A stretch of DNA of 62,589 nt, from positions 1 to 62,589 of the forward strand of contig CANJKA010000009.1 of assembly GCA_947474675.1 (NCBI GenBank), written 5' to 3'. Below, piece after piece: positions 37,259 to 45,985 of the stretch (the stretch's first letter is position 1; the number at the start of each line of letters is the position of its first letter). Source of the stretch: Flavobacteriales bacterium (lineage in GTDB: Bacteria > Bacteroidota > Bacteroidia > Flavobacteriales_D > Crocinitomicaceae). The notes below the pieces were generated by a model that saw only the letters and a program-made list of their open reading frames with translations, had not been told where the DNA came from and did no database searches. Both the position numbers and the translations under genes were made by a program.

Positions 37259-40000
37259 ATGCTTTTTATTATTTTTGTACTTCAAAACGAATCATTGAGA
37301 AACATTAAGTGCATATATAAATTTCTAATTCTAATACTTCTTCTTGTAAGCTGTAAATCTACGAAGTTTGTTCCAAAGGATCGTTATTTATTAAAAAAGA
37401 ACACTGTTAAAGTAATTGATAGTTCAGTTGAAAAAGATGAGTTTTTTCTGATTATAAAGCAACAACCAAATACAAAGTTACTTTTAATTCCTATTCGAAT
37501 TAATTTATACGCCTATAATCATGTTGATTCTTTAGAAGTTGCTCAGAAAAGAACTAAAAAAAATCTGGAAATTCGTCAAGAAAACGCTTCAAGAAAACAA
37601 AAAGAAGATTCAATTAATTTTAAAAGAATTAAAAAAGCAAGAGATAAAAATGAAAAATTTTATAAGCATAAAATTAAAGAACTAAAAGATACTCTTAATC
37701 CTAATTTGTTTTTTAAAGAATGGTTGAAATACAAAGTAGGTGAAGAACCTGTTGTTTTTGATAGTCTTATTTTTAACAAATCAATTGAACAAATTGGGAC
37801 GTATTTACGAAAAAAAGGGTATTACAAAAATACGGTTATAGGAAGTGTAAAATACAAAAAGAGAAGTAGGAAAGCGAAAGTTTCTTATTTAATAACACCC
37901 GGTGAATGTAAAATAATTGATTCAGTTTATGTAATATCTACAAATGATAATATCAGCTATTATTATACTGAATTTATAAAAAAAGAAGAAAATTCACTAA
38001 TCAATCAGCCATTTAATATAACATTGTTAGACAATTATAGGTATACTTTTTCACGTTTTGTTCGTGACAATGGTATGTATGATTTTAATGCTTCAAGCAT
38101 CGTTTATAATATAGATACGATTAAAAAAATAAACAAAGTGACAGTTGGAATAGAGTTCAAAGAACGGATGGTAATTCCTGAATATAATCGTGATACTTTA
38201 ATTGCAAGAAGGTTTGAAATTTTAACGGTCAACAATGTGTATTTTCATATTTTGGATACTACCTTTTTTAAAGGTAGTTTTAAGGATTCTCTAAAAAAAA
38301 TGGGGTTACAATTTAATGACAAAGATTTTGATATAATTGATAAATCTCTTCCAACCTTAGACACCTTAGTTTATCATAAAATCATTGACAAGCATACTGG
38401 GGAATTGGCAATTAATAGAAAAGCATATTTTTATTACAATGGTGATTTATTTGTGAATCCAGAATTGTTAGAAGCACAATCATTACTTGAAAAAGAAAGT
38501 AAATGGTCAGAAGAAAGTGAAGAAAATACATATTCAAGGTTACAACAATTGGGAGTTTTTCAAACTATAAAGATCGAAAAAGTGGAGAATGTTCAAACAA
38601 ATAGGATGGACATTCATTACTATCTAATTCCAAATAAGAAAGAGTCTTTTAGTTTTGAACCTAGAGTATCTTCTTCGAATGGTTTTTTGGGACTAACTGC
38701 AGGAATGAATTATAAGAATAAAAATTTTATTAAAGGTGTTGAAAGGTTAACTTTTGCAATTAATGGAGGTTTTCAAGCACAGCCAGCAATTTTTGATCAA
38801 ACTCAAAACACAAAAGAAATCGTAGGTGTTTCAAATAATTTTTATCAGTTTGAAATAGGACCTTCTTTAAAATTAGAACTGCCTGGTTTATTTCCATTTG
38901 GTAAGGTGAAATTAAATAAGTCACGTATTTCTAATACCGTTGTTTCAACAGCTTACAGTTTTCAAAAAAGAGATGTATTTTCAAAGAAAATTTTTCAGAT
39001 GAATTATGCTTGGAAATATACAATTGGTAAAAATCAAATTGTTCAAATGGGGTTACCTGGAATTTCTGTGATTAAATTTGTAAGTATTAAAAAAACAGAT
39101 GCTTTTCAAACAAAAATAGATGATTTAAATGACATATTTCTCCAAAACACATACAGTGATCAATTTGTTTGGCAAGATTGGAAATTTACCTTTGAATATA
39201 GAAATAATAGCAAAATTAGGAAAAAGAGCAAATCATCTTTTTATTATACAAGTTCATTTGATTTAGGAGGAAATTTATTGTCTTTATTTAAAAAATATCA
39301 ATCAAAAGATTTAGTGGGTCAATATGCTGGCCAAAATAGAGTCTTTGGATTAGTGTATTCTCAATTTGTTCGAGCGGATAATGAGGTCATTTATTCTTAT
39401 CCTATTGGGAAAGCGAAAAGTATTAATTTTAGAGCTTTAGGAGGTTTGGGGTTAACTTATGGAAATTCAAACACTTCTATGCCTTATGATTATAGTTTCT
39501 ACGCAGGTGGTTCTAATGATGTTCGTGGTTGGAAAGCAAGAGCTCTTGGTCCAGGATCATATAAGTATTATTTAGATACCAATAGAACTGCTTTGCAAGT
39601 GGCGGATATTCGAATTTCGGGTTCTGCTGAATATAGATTTCAGTTTAATAATTTTATAAAAGGTGCATTTTTCGTGGATGGAGGAAATGTTTGGACTATG
39701 AGAGAAGATGGTAAACGTCCAGGAAGTCAGATTTCAGCTGATTGGTTTCGAGAAATTGCATTAGCTGCAGGAGTAGGAATTAGAATGGATTTTGATTTTT
39801 TCATTCTCCGATTTGATATTGGTGTACCAGTTCGTAATCCTGCTTTGCCTATTGGTGAAAGATGGGCATTTCAAAAACAAAATGCGTATCACAAAGAAAT
39901 AGATGACTTTTTAATTGCAAATCCAACGATGACAGCTAGTAAATTGGATTACAATCCGTTTTTTCCACATGTCAGTTTTGGGATAGGTTATCCTTTCTAA
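37259..40000 (+). CDS. tamL: TamL: lipidated TamA/BamA-family outer-membrane protein
   Basis: 913 aa by the first ATG. The lipoprotein signal FLILILLLVSC (Cys at residue 32) is followed by POTRA-like domains (about 40-445) and a C-terminal Omp85 16-strand barrel (about 465-913) with the VRGWKARALGPGSY lid-lock motif and an aromatic last residue (FGIGYPF). A TATTTTTG element at 37270-37277 lies inside the first codons, so the TTG at 37295 (LRNIKCIYKF..., 22-residue lipoprotein signal) may be the true start. TamL pairs with a TamB-like protein in envelope biogenesis in Bacteroidota. Divergent from the TrmH gene, convergent with the Spy-like gene. Confidence 0.85.
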   Translation: MLFIIFVLQNESLRNIKCIYKFLILILLLVSCKSTKFVPKDRYLLKKNTVKVIDSSVEKDEFFLIIKQQPNTKLLLIPIRINLYAYNHVDSLEVAQKRTKKNLEIRQENASRKQKEDSINFKRIKKARDKNEKFYKHKIKELKDTLNPNLFFKEWLKYKVGEEPVVFDSLIFNKSIEQIGTYLRKKGYYKNTVIGSVKYKKRSRKAKVSYLITPGECKIIDSVYVISTNDNISYYYTEFIKKEENSLINQPFNITLLDNYRYTFSRFVRDNGMYDFNASSIVYNIDTIKKINKVTVGIEFKERMVIPEYNRDTLIARRFEILTVNNVYFHILDTTFFKGSFKDSLKKMGLQFNDKDFDIIDKSLPTLDTLVYHKIIDKHTGELAINRKAYFYYNGDLFVNPELLEAQSLLEKESKWSEESEENTYSRLQQLGVFQTIKIEKVENVQTNRMDIHYYLIPNKKESFSFEPRVSSSNGFLGLTAGMNYKNKNFIKGVERLTFAINGGFQAQPAIFDQTQNTKEIVGVSNNFYQFEIGPSLKLELPGLFPFGKVKLNKSRISNTVVSTAYSFQKRDVFSKKIFQMNYAWKYTIGKNQIVQMGLPGISVIKFVSIKKTDAFQTKIDDLNDIFLQNTYSDQFVWQDWKFTFEYRNNSKIRKKSKSSFYYTSSFDLGGNLLSLFKKYQSKDLVGQYAGQNRVFGLVYSQFVRADNEVIYSYPIGKAKSINFRALGGLGLTYGNSNTSMPYDYSFYAGGSNDVRGWKARALGPGSYKYYLDTNRTALQVADIRISGSAEYRFQFNNFIKGAFFVDGGNVWTMREDGKRPGSQISADWFREIALAAGVGIRMDFDFFILRFDIGVPVRNPALPIGERWAFQKQNAYHKEIDDFLIANPTMTASKLDYNPFFPHVSFGIGYPF

Positions 40001-40006
40001 AATCGA

Positions 40007-40465
40007 TTATTTTTTCCTCATAGGAGATGCGAAATATTGAGGAAATTCAAGCGATAATTCATTAAATTTAGATAATTGCTCTTTTTTACAGATACCTTTT
40101 AATTCTAAAAAATGGTTAAAGTGAATTTCTTCTACTTTTTTATTTGTTCTTGAAAGTAAATCGATAAGACTGTCTTTTTGTTGGGTGTTTTTAGACTCAA
40201 TTGTCAATAGTTTATATAATTTATTTTTTAATGAAAAGCGTTCTTTTTCCATCAAACGAATATTTTTTTGATGCTTTTTAATGATGTAAGCAAATTCTTT
40301 TTTTTGGGATTCATCTAAATTTAAAATTGATTCAATATGGTGTTGTGGACCAATATGAGGCGGGTGAAGATGATTTTTCGATCCCGAAAATATAAATAAA
40401 ATTAAACTCAAGTTAAGAACGACTAAAATAAGGATTACAAAACGAGTAAGTTTTTTCTTTTCCAT
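40007..40465 (-). CDS. Small membrane-anchored Spy/CpxP-like protein
   Basis: 152 aa from the ATG at 40465 (a GTG directly upstream at 40468 is also possible). One N-terminal TM (about residues 8-27) is followed by a His-rich patch (HLHPPHIGPQHH) and long helices (LNLDESQKKEFAYIIKKHQ, KERFSLKNKLYKLL) as in the Spy/CpxP periplasmic heavy-metal-sensor superfamily. It is third in an operon after an ECF sigma and a putative anti-sigma gene, which suggests that it senses or buffers an envelope or metal stress. The metal link is inferred from the His patch. Confidence 0.6.
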   Translation of the reverse strand: MEKKKLTRFVILILVVLNLSLILFIFSGSKNHLHPPHIGPQHHIESILNLDESQKKEFAYIIKKHQKNIRLMEKERFSLKNKLYKLLTIESKNTQQKDSLIDLLSRTNKKVEEIHFNHFLELKGICKKEQLSKFNELSLEFPQYFASPMRKK

Positions 40466-40474
40466 CACAAATAA

Positions 40475-40759
40475 TTAATAAAGTTGATCACTGTTCATTT
40501 CTTGCCGGGAAGAAATAAATTCTTTTGTGACTTCTGATTCTTGATTTGTTTTATTACTATAAATGAACAAAGAAATATTAATCAAAAGCAACAAAGTTAA
40601 TGCGGAAAAAGAAGCAAACGCCCATTGAATCGGTGCGTTTTTAATTGAACTATCTTTTAAACGTGTTTGAATTTTCGAATATAAATAGGGGGAAGGGGCT
40701 GCTTTTTGCATACCATCCAAGCTATTTGTAATATCTAATATTCTTTTTTCGTTGTCCAT
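40475..40759 (-). CDS. Putative membrane anti-sigma factor
   Basis: 94 aa: a short cytoplasmic helix segment (ILDITNSLDGMQKAAPSPYLYSKI), one TM (about residues 46-66, FASFSALTLLLLINISLF) and a short outer tail. Position between the ECF sigma gene (21-nt gap) and the Spy-like gene (10-nt gap), and the topology, are typical of small anti-sigma factors in Bacteroidota. No zinc-binding HxxxCxxC is present, so it would be a non-ZAS type. Confidence 0.6.
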   Translation of the reverse strand: MDNEKRILDITNSLDGMQKAAPSPYLYSKIQTRLKDSSIKNAPIQWAFASFSALTLLLLINISLFIYSNKTNQESEVTKEFISSRQEMNSDQLY

Positions 40760-40780
40760 TAATTTCTTAGACGATTCTTT

Positions 40781-41332
40781 TTATTTTTTCTTGCTCAAAC
40801 TTGGATATTTTTTTTTAACCATTGTCTGTAAATTTTGTTTGGCTCTAAAGATATAGGATTCTACGGAAGAAACACTCGTTTTCATCACTTCACTTATTTC
40901 GGGATTTGATAAACCTTCCACTTTAGATAATAGAAAAGCTGTTTTTTGATTTTCAGGAAGTTCATCAATACAAGAGAATAGGATGGAAGCGTTTTCTTTT
41001 TGCTCCGTAATTATTCCTGGATGTTGAAATTCAATCGATTCATGAATGATTTGACCACTAGTATTAAATAAACTGCTCACAAATGCCATTCTTTTTTTGC
41101 GTTTTTTTGCTTTTATATGATCGAGACATTTATTAATGGTAATTCTGAAAATCCATGTTTTTAAGGTTGAATTATTTTCAAATTTAGAAAAAGATTCATG
41201 TACTTGTATAAACACATCTTGTGTAATTTCTTCTGCTTCTTCCACGTTTTGAATATAACTAATCGCCAAATTATACACCATTGTATTAAAATGAGTATAT
41301 ATTTCCTTGAATTGAGTTTCTTCTAATTGCAT
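40781..41332 (-). CDS. ECF-type RNA polymerase sigma factor
   Basis: 183 aa. Region 2: MVYNLAISYIQNVEEAEEITQDVFIQVHESF and TLKTWIFRITINKCLDHIKAKKRKKR (residues 17-80; -10 recognition). Region 4: ELPENQKTAFLLSKVEGLS and EISEVMKTSVSSVESYIFRAKQNL (about 123-172; -35 recognition). It heads a three-gene operon with an anti-sigma and a Spy-like protein, so it probably responds to an envelope signal and may autoregulate. No convincing ECF promoter was identified in the 170 bp upstream. Confidence 0.85.
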   Translation of the reverse strand: MQLEETQFKEIYTHFNTMVYNLAISYIQNVEEAEEITQDVFIQVHESFSKFENNSTLKTWIFRITINKCLDHIKAKKRKKRMAFVSSLFNTSGQIIHESIEFQHPGIITEQKENASILFSCIDELPENQKTAFLLSKVEGLSNPEISEVMKTSVSSVESYIFRAKQNLQTMVKKKYPSLSKKK

Positions 41333-41446
41333 GTATTCCGTTTCGTTGTTGTTGAAAGAAGTAAGTTTTCAAAACAAATTAACTGAATCAAATTGGGGAA
41401 ATCTAAAAATCTCGGTGAAGGGATGGAAAGTATCGGGGAATAATTA

Positions 41447-41470
41447 AATGTTTGATTTTTGATGTTGGAT
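41447..41470 (+). repeat. Heptamer arm on the left of the acquired block
   Basis: Words AATGTTT, GATTTTT and GATGTTG. This 24-nt stretch is the reverse complement of 43657-43680 at 23 of 24 positions. Confidence 0.6.
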
Positions 41471-41504
41471 ACTCAATTGAGGAGGCAATAATAAAAACTT
41501 CCGT

Positions 41505-41762
41505 TTACTTTACTAAATCTAAAGTAATTACTCTGTATGTGTTTAAATTTATAGTAATTCTAATATTTTCAGCACTATTTGTAATGTAAACGTTTTTACC
41601 TGTTTTTTGAAAGTATTGTTCTTCGGTGACGGTTATAATGTCTAAAAGTTTTTTTTCAATTTCTAGTTTTGAAAATTTACTTTTCAGTTTTTTATTTATT
41701 CTACCATAAACAAGTTCAGTATAGCAAATGTTTTTTAGTATATCTTCTTTGTAGCTTTTCAT
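41505..41762 (-). CDS. DUF3781 domain-containing protein
   Basis: 85 aa, soluble. NICYTELVYGRINKKL at the N-terminus and NSAENIRITINLNTYRVITLD at the C-terminus are the conserved blocks of DUF3781. The family is small, of unknown function, and scattered among Firmicutes and Bacteroidota, often in genomic islands. Last gene of a three-gene minus-strand block with the DUF2490 and MscS-like genes (9-nt gap upstream). Confidence 0.7.
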   Translation of the reverse strand: MKSYKEDILKNICYTELVYGRINKKLKSKFSKLEIEKKLLDIITVTEEQYFQKTGKNVYITNSAENIRITINLNTYRVITLDLVK

Positions 41763-41771
41763 TTTTTCTGT

Positions 41772-42485
41772 TTAATTGTCTTTGTCAATAGTTGTGTTTT
41801 GTGATGTCTTTCGGGACAATTCTATAAAATAACCTATTTGAAAAAAGTCACGACCTGTTTCATCATTTATTTTGTAGTCGAACTGATGTAAATAACCAAC
41901 TTGTATAGTTGTTGCTTTTGATGGTTTGTAGTTAAATGCAAATAACATTCTGTTTCGTTCAAAATAAGGCTCTTTGTCTGTGAAAAATATTTCATTACTT
42001 ACACTAACTTGAAAGGGTTTGTATTCATTTCGTTCTTTTCCCAAAGGATAAGAAACACCAAGTCTGTAACGAAAACGATTGCGGTAGCCATTACTTGTAA
42101 ATCTAAATTCTGAACGATAACGTTGTTCTATTTTTAGTTTACCGATAGATTGCGAAAGAATAACCTGAGGCCAGATTCTAAATTCATCATTATTTTTCGG
42201 CAAAACAAAATCTCCGCCTTCTTTGTAAGTTTGGTAACTGCCCGCACCTAAATTCAGCTTTACATTTTTATGAACTTTGTAGTTAATACCGCCTTTGTAT
42301 TCGTAATAATGAAAGTTGCTGTAAAATTTTAACGAACGCAATTGTCCTTCACCAAAAAAACTTAATTTTTCGTTAAGATTATAATTTACATTCAGAATAT
42401 TCCAACTGCCAAGGTCAAAAGTTTGTGCAGATATAATATTTATTGAATAATACAGCATAATTGTTAATAGAAAAAATATCCTCAT
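41772..42485 (-). CDS. DUF2490 outer-membrane beta-barrel protein
   Basis: A 237-aa protein with a signal peptide (residues 1-20, IFFLLTIMLYYSINIISAQ) and alternating amphipathic strands (LSFFGEGQLRSLKF, VKLNLGAGSYQTY, KIEQRYRSEFRF, NRMLFAFNYKPSK) as in DUF2490, a Bacteroidota and Proteobacteria barrel family of unknown function. The C-terminal strand is followed by a short polar tail (SRKTSQNTTIDKDN). Its ATG overlaps the stop of the MscS-like gene (ATGA), so they are coupled. Confidence 0.7.
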   Translation of the reverse strand: MRIFFLLTIMLYYSINIISAQTFDLGSWNILNVNYNLNEKLSFFGEGQLRSLKFYSNFHYYEYKGGINYKVHKNVKLNLGAGSYQTYKEGGDFVLPKNNDEFRIWPQVILSQSIGKLKIEQRYRSEFRFTSNGYRNRFRYRLGVSYPLGKERNEYKPFQVSVSNEIFFTDKEPYFERNRMLFAFNYKPSKATTIQVGYLHQFDYKINDETGRDFFQIGYFIELSRKTSQNTTIDKDN

Positions 42486-43003
42486 TTAATATCCTCTTTA
42501 GGTTTTTGTTTATTTTCTGCAACTGAAAATGATTTATCGAAAAAATGAGAATTGGGTATTGTAATTATTTCGTTATCGTTTGTTTTAAGATGAATAAAAA
42601 AGTAGTTCATTTCTGTTACTTCTCCTTCATAATGATAGTCTTTGTGTAATACTTTTACATAATCTCCTAATTTTACCGGATGATTAAAAAATATCAAAAT
42701 GCTCGAAGTGATATTTGAAAGTAATGACCATTGAGCAAAAAATGCTATACCTAAAGCAGTTAAAATTGTACTTGCAAATAATGCAATTTCATTTTGTTTG
42801 AATCCCCAAACTCCTGTCAGAAGGATAATTGCAGTAATTGTTGTGAATAGTTGCACAGCTTTAATTGCCATTTTTCGCCTACTCCTTTCTAATCTTGTTC
42901 TTTTGAGAAAATTATTGATAACTATTTTAAATATCAAATATAAAGTGATATATCCACCTATTATTATCATGGTTTCAATAACTTGAATGTTGAATGTTTT
43001 CAT
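42482..43003 (-). CDS. Small MscS-like mechanosensitive channel protein
   Basis: 173 aa with three TM segments (about residues 10-30, 45-65, 70-92), then the MscS pore-adjacent beta domain (FFNHPVKLGDYVKVLHKDYH, GEVTEMNYFFIHLKTNDNEIITIPNSHFF). The PNSHFF and GEV motifs match the MscS middle domain, but the C-terminal alpha/beta cage of full MscS (about 286 aa) is missing. It is the first gene after the attC-like site. A role in osmotic adaptation is inferred from family. Confidence 0.75.
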   Translation of the reverse strand: MKTFNIQVIETMIIIGGYITLYLIFKIVINNFLKRTRLERSRRKMAIKAVQLFTTITAIILLTGVWGFKQNEIALFASTILTALGIAFFAQWSLLSNITSSILIFFNHPVKLGDYVKVLHKDYHYEGEVTEMNYFFIHLKTNDNEIITIPNSHFFDKSFSVAENKQKPKEDIK

Positions 43004-43065
43004 TGACTTTTTTTGATTTATATTCTTTGTGAATTCTGTTATTTGTTTTCGTTCAATACACTTGC

Positions 43066-43147
43066 ATTTAACGTTTTGCGACTACCCGTCAGCCGGCTGT
43101 CTGGACCTAGTGCATATCAGCCGGTTGTCGGGTAGACGCTGTTAGCA
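43066..43147 (-). other. Integron attC-like recombination site
   Basis: An 82-bp GC-rich imperfect palindrome in AT-rich DNA. Arms CTACCCG-tcag-CCGGCTG and its near complement (16 of 18 pairing) flank an 18-nt central loop. On the minus strand the site begins with GCTAAC-like bases and ends in GTTAAAT, which fits the GTTRRRY core. It lies 3' of the lipoprotein gene at 43162-43536, as in gene cassettes. Confidence 0.6.
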
Positions 43148-43161
43148 GATGCCTTTTTTAG

Positions 43162-43536
43162 CTATTGTTTTTCTAATATAATTCTTGTTTTCCCCAAAAA
43201 GTAAAAGTCAAGTATCATTTTTTCATGATTTATTTCCTTTAAATATATTGATAAAGTGTCCTTGTTTTCCAAAAGTATTTTCAAACTATCTCCAACTATT
43301 TTCCAAGGAAATTTGTCTGCCTTTGCCTTTTCTTTTTTATCCGTCAATATTATCAAGTCTTTGTTTATAATAGCAAACAAAGGGTCTGTTTTATCAAACT
43401 TCTTTATTATTTTATTTGTTCTCAAATTAGTACTTGATAGAAACTTCCAATCTCCCAGGATTAATTCTTTTTTTTCCTGATTTCTACAGCTTGAAAGTAA
43501 AATTAGAATTGTAAATAAAATATAAATATTCTTCAT
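43162..43536 (-). CDS. Putative lipoprotein, possible integron cassette gene
   Basis: 124 aa with a lipoprotein signal (ILFTILILLSSC, Cys at about 17). The mature part starts ELILGDWKFLSS, similar to lipocalin-like small lipoproteins in Bacteroidota, and ends in beta strands (MILDFYFLGKTRIILE). It sits between a GTTAGCAG sequence (minus strand, 43586-43581) and the attC-like element, making a cassette-sized unit of about 515 bp. Function unknown. Confidence 0.6.
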   Translation of the reverse strand: MKNIYILFTILILLSSCRNQEKKELILGDWKFLSSTNLRTNKIIKKFDKTDPLFAIINKDLIILTDKKEKAKADKFPWKIVGDSLKILLENKDTLSIYLKEINHEKMILDFYFLGKTRIILEKQ

Positions 43537-43630
43537 GTTTCTTCTTTATTTGTTCTTAAAGATGGTACTTCAAGGTTTCTGCTAACTTACAAATAGGCGA
43601 ATAATTAAACTGTTATTTTATTTTTCAAAT

Positions 43631-43686
43631 CAAACATCAAACATCAATAATCCAACATCCAACATCAAACATCAAACATTCAACAT
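43631..43686. repeat. Array of eight 7-bp words (CAAACAT family)
   Basis: Perfectly phased heptamers: CAAACAT, CAAACAT, CAATAAT, CCAACAT, CCAACAT, CAAACAT, CAAACAT, TCAACAT. It abuts the pcrA stop. The facing arm is at 41447-41470, on the far side of the acquired block. Confidence 0.75.
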
Positions 43687-43690
43687 TTGT

Positions 43691-45973
43691 TTATTCTTCC
43701 ATGACAGTCAAATTCGCAAATCTCAACAACAACGTTTTCGCTCCCTTACCAGGAAAGAATATAGTCGCTTTTTTATCACTACCTTGGCCTTCAATGGTCG
43801 TAATTCTTCCAGTTCCAAAAAGTTCGTGCTTCACACTGTAACCAACTTTTAAGTCTAGACTCAATGAATCACTTTTTCCAACAGATGGTTTTGCGTGACT
43901 AACAGCTTTCATTCCTTCAGGAGCACTTACTGTTCTGTTTAATCCTCCGATATACGGTTTGTCAAATCCTGATGGTCTGGAATTTAATGATCTTCCACCT
44001 GGTCTTTCTGAGGCAACGAAATTTAAAAACTTCTTATCAATTTCTTCAATAAAACGACTTGGTTCAGCTGATACTAAATTCCCCCAAATGAAACGAGAAG
44101 TAGCAAATGAAAGTGTACATGATACTTTTGCACGAGTTACTGCTACATAAAACAAACGTCGTTCTTCTTCTAATTCAGTTCTTGAATGTAAAGCCATTTG
44201 CGATGGAAATAGATTCTCTTCTAATCCAACAAGGAATACATGTTCAAATTCTAATCCTTTGCTCGAGTGAATAGTCATCATAGTCACATGATTAACTTCT
44301 TCGTCATTTTTTTGATCAGCATCTGTTAATAAAGCAACATCTACCATGAATTCAGATAGTGATTTAGAATCTTCTTCCGCTTGAGAAACCGTAAATTCCT
44401 TGATACCAGCTAAAAGGGCTTCAATGTTTTGGTAACGTTCAACTTCTTCAGGACCTTTGTCTTTTTCAGCATGTAAATCTTTTAAAATTCCAGAAGACTT
44501 GGCAATTAATTTCGCTAAATCAAAGGCATTCATTGAATCTAATTGCGCTCCGAAACTTTTGATCATCGTGACAAACTCATAAATTTTATTACGAGTTCCT
44601 TGATTCAAGGTCACGGGATATTTATTAAAATCTTCAATCACATCCCAAATACTAACATTGTACTGATTAGCAGCTATTACAATATTTTCAAAAGTCGTTT
44701 TACCAATTCCTCTTAAAGGATAATTGATCACTCTTTTCAATGCTTCTTCATCCCTTGGATTAGTCGTTAATCGGAAATAAGCAAGAATGTCTTTGATCTC
44801 TTTTCGTTGGTAGAAGGATAATCCACCGTATATTTTGTAAGGAATATTCAATTTTCGCATCGATTCCTCAAATGCTCTTGATTGTTTATTCGTTCTGTAA
44901 AGTATAGCGAAATCGTTAAAAGATAAACCTTTAGAAGTCTTTAAATCGTAAATTTTATTCGTGATTACCTTTCCTTCTTCGTTATCTGTTAAACTTCGAA
45001 TGACATTTATTTTTTCACCTTCTTCGTTATCCGTCCAAACATTTTTTTGAATTTGATCTTGATTTCGAGCAATCACACTATTTGCCGCTTCAACAATATT
45101 TTTAGAACTTCTGTAGTTTTGTTCTAGTTTAAACATTTTGAAATCAGGATAATCTTTTCTGAAATTTAAAATGTTTTGAATGTTTGCTCCACGGAAAGAA
45201 TAGATACTTTGAGCATCATCCCCAACCACACAAATATTTTCATAAACAGCCGCTAATTTCTTAACGATGAGGTATTGAGCGTAATTAGTATCTTGGTACT
45301 CATCGACCAAGATGTATTTAAATTTTTGTTGGTAGTACGAAAGTACATCAGGAAAATCTCTCAATAATACATTTGTTTGATACAAAAGATCATCAAAATC
45401 CATTGCCCCAGATTTGAAACAGCGATTCGCATAAGCTGCATAAACACGACCCAATTCAGGACGTTTCGTTTGTCTATCTTCTTCCATTATTTCAGCATTC
45501 TGAAAATAAGCTTCAGGAGAAATTAAATTATTTTTAGCCGAAGAAATTCTCCCTAGTACCATACTTGGCTTGTATGTTTTTTCATCTAAACCAAAACCTT
45601 TTACGATTTCTTTCAACAGACTTTTAGAATCTTGCGTATCATAAATCGTGAAATTTGTAGGATAACCCAAACGATCAGCATTGAATCTCAAAATACGAGA
45701 AAAAACCGAGTGAAAAGTCCCCATCGTAATGTTTCTAGCCTCACTTCCTCCAACGATTTTACCGATACGATCCGTCATTTCTCGCGCAGCTTTATTGGTA
45801 AATGTCAAAGCCATAATGTTGAAAGGATCAATTTTTTGTTCCAACATATAGGCAATACGGAAAGTTAAAACTCTCGTTTTACCAGAACCCGCACCAGCGA
45901 TTACCATGGTAGGACCGTAAATATTTTCCGCCGCTTCGCGTTGATTTTGATTTAATTCGTCTAAATAGCTCAT
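43691..45973 (-). CDS. pcrA: UvrD/PcrA-family 3'-5' DNA helicase
   Basis: A 760-aa SF1A helicase acting in repair and replication restart. Motifs: Q-motif LNQNQREAAENI, Walker A AGAGSGKTRVLTF, Walker B LVDEYQDTNYAQY, GDDAQSIYSFRGA (III), QNYRSSKNIVEAAN (IV), TIHSSKGLEFEHVFLVG (V) and VAVTRAKVSCTLSF (VI). The C-terminal Tudor-like domain (KVGYSVKHELFGTGRITTIE, about residue 700 on) is typical of PcrA. ATG start at 45973 is directly before the Q motif. Upstream lies a heptamer array. Confidence 0.95.
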   Translation of the reverse strand: MSYLDELNQNQREAAENIYGPTMVIAGAGSGKTRVLTFRIAYMLEQKIDPFNIMALTFTNKAAREMTDRIGKIVGGSEARNITMGTFHSVFSRILRFNADRLGYPTNFTIYDTQDSKSLLKEIVKGFGLDEKTYKPSMVLGRISSAKNNLISPEAYFQNAEIMEEDRQTKRPELGRVYAAYANRCFKSGAMDFDDLLYQTNVLLRDFPDVLSYYQQKFKYILVDEYQDTNYAQYLIVKKLAAVYENICVVGDDAQSIYSFRGANIQNILNFRKDYPDFKMFKLEQNYRSSKNIVEAANSVIARNQDQIQKNVWTDNEEGEKINVIRSLTDNEEGKVITNKIYDLKTSKGLSFNDFAILYRTNKQSRAFEESMRKLNIPYKIYGGLSFYQRKEIKDILAYFRLTTNPRDEEALKRVINYPLRGIGKTTFENIVIAANQYNVSIWDVIEDFNKYPVTLNQGTRNKIYEFVTMIKSFGAQLDSMNAFDLAKLIAKSSGILKDLHAEKDKGPEEVERYQNIEALLAGIKEFTVSQAEEDSKSLSEFMVDVALLTDADQKNDEEVNHVTMMTIHSSKGLEFEHVFLVGLEENLFPSQMALHSRTELEEERRLFYVAVTRAKVSCTLSFATSRFIWGNLVSAEPSRFIEEIDKKFLNFVASERPGGRSLNSRPSGFDKPYIGGLNRTVSAPEGMKAVSHAKPSVGKSDSLSLDLKVGYSVKHELFGTGRITTIEGQGSDKKATIFFPGKGAKTLLLRFANLTVMEE

Positions 45974-45985
45974 TGTTTTATTTTT

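Noticed and set aside
43631..43686. CRISPR-like array
   Set aside because: Units are 7 bp without spacers, so it is a short-word tandem array and not a CRISPR.
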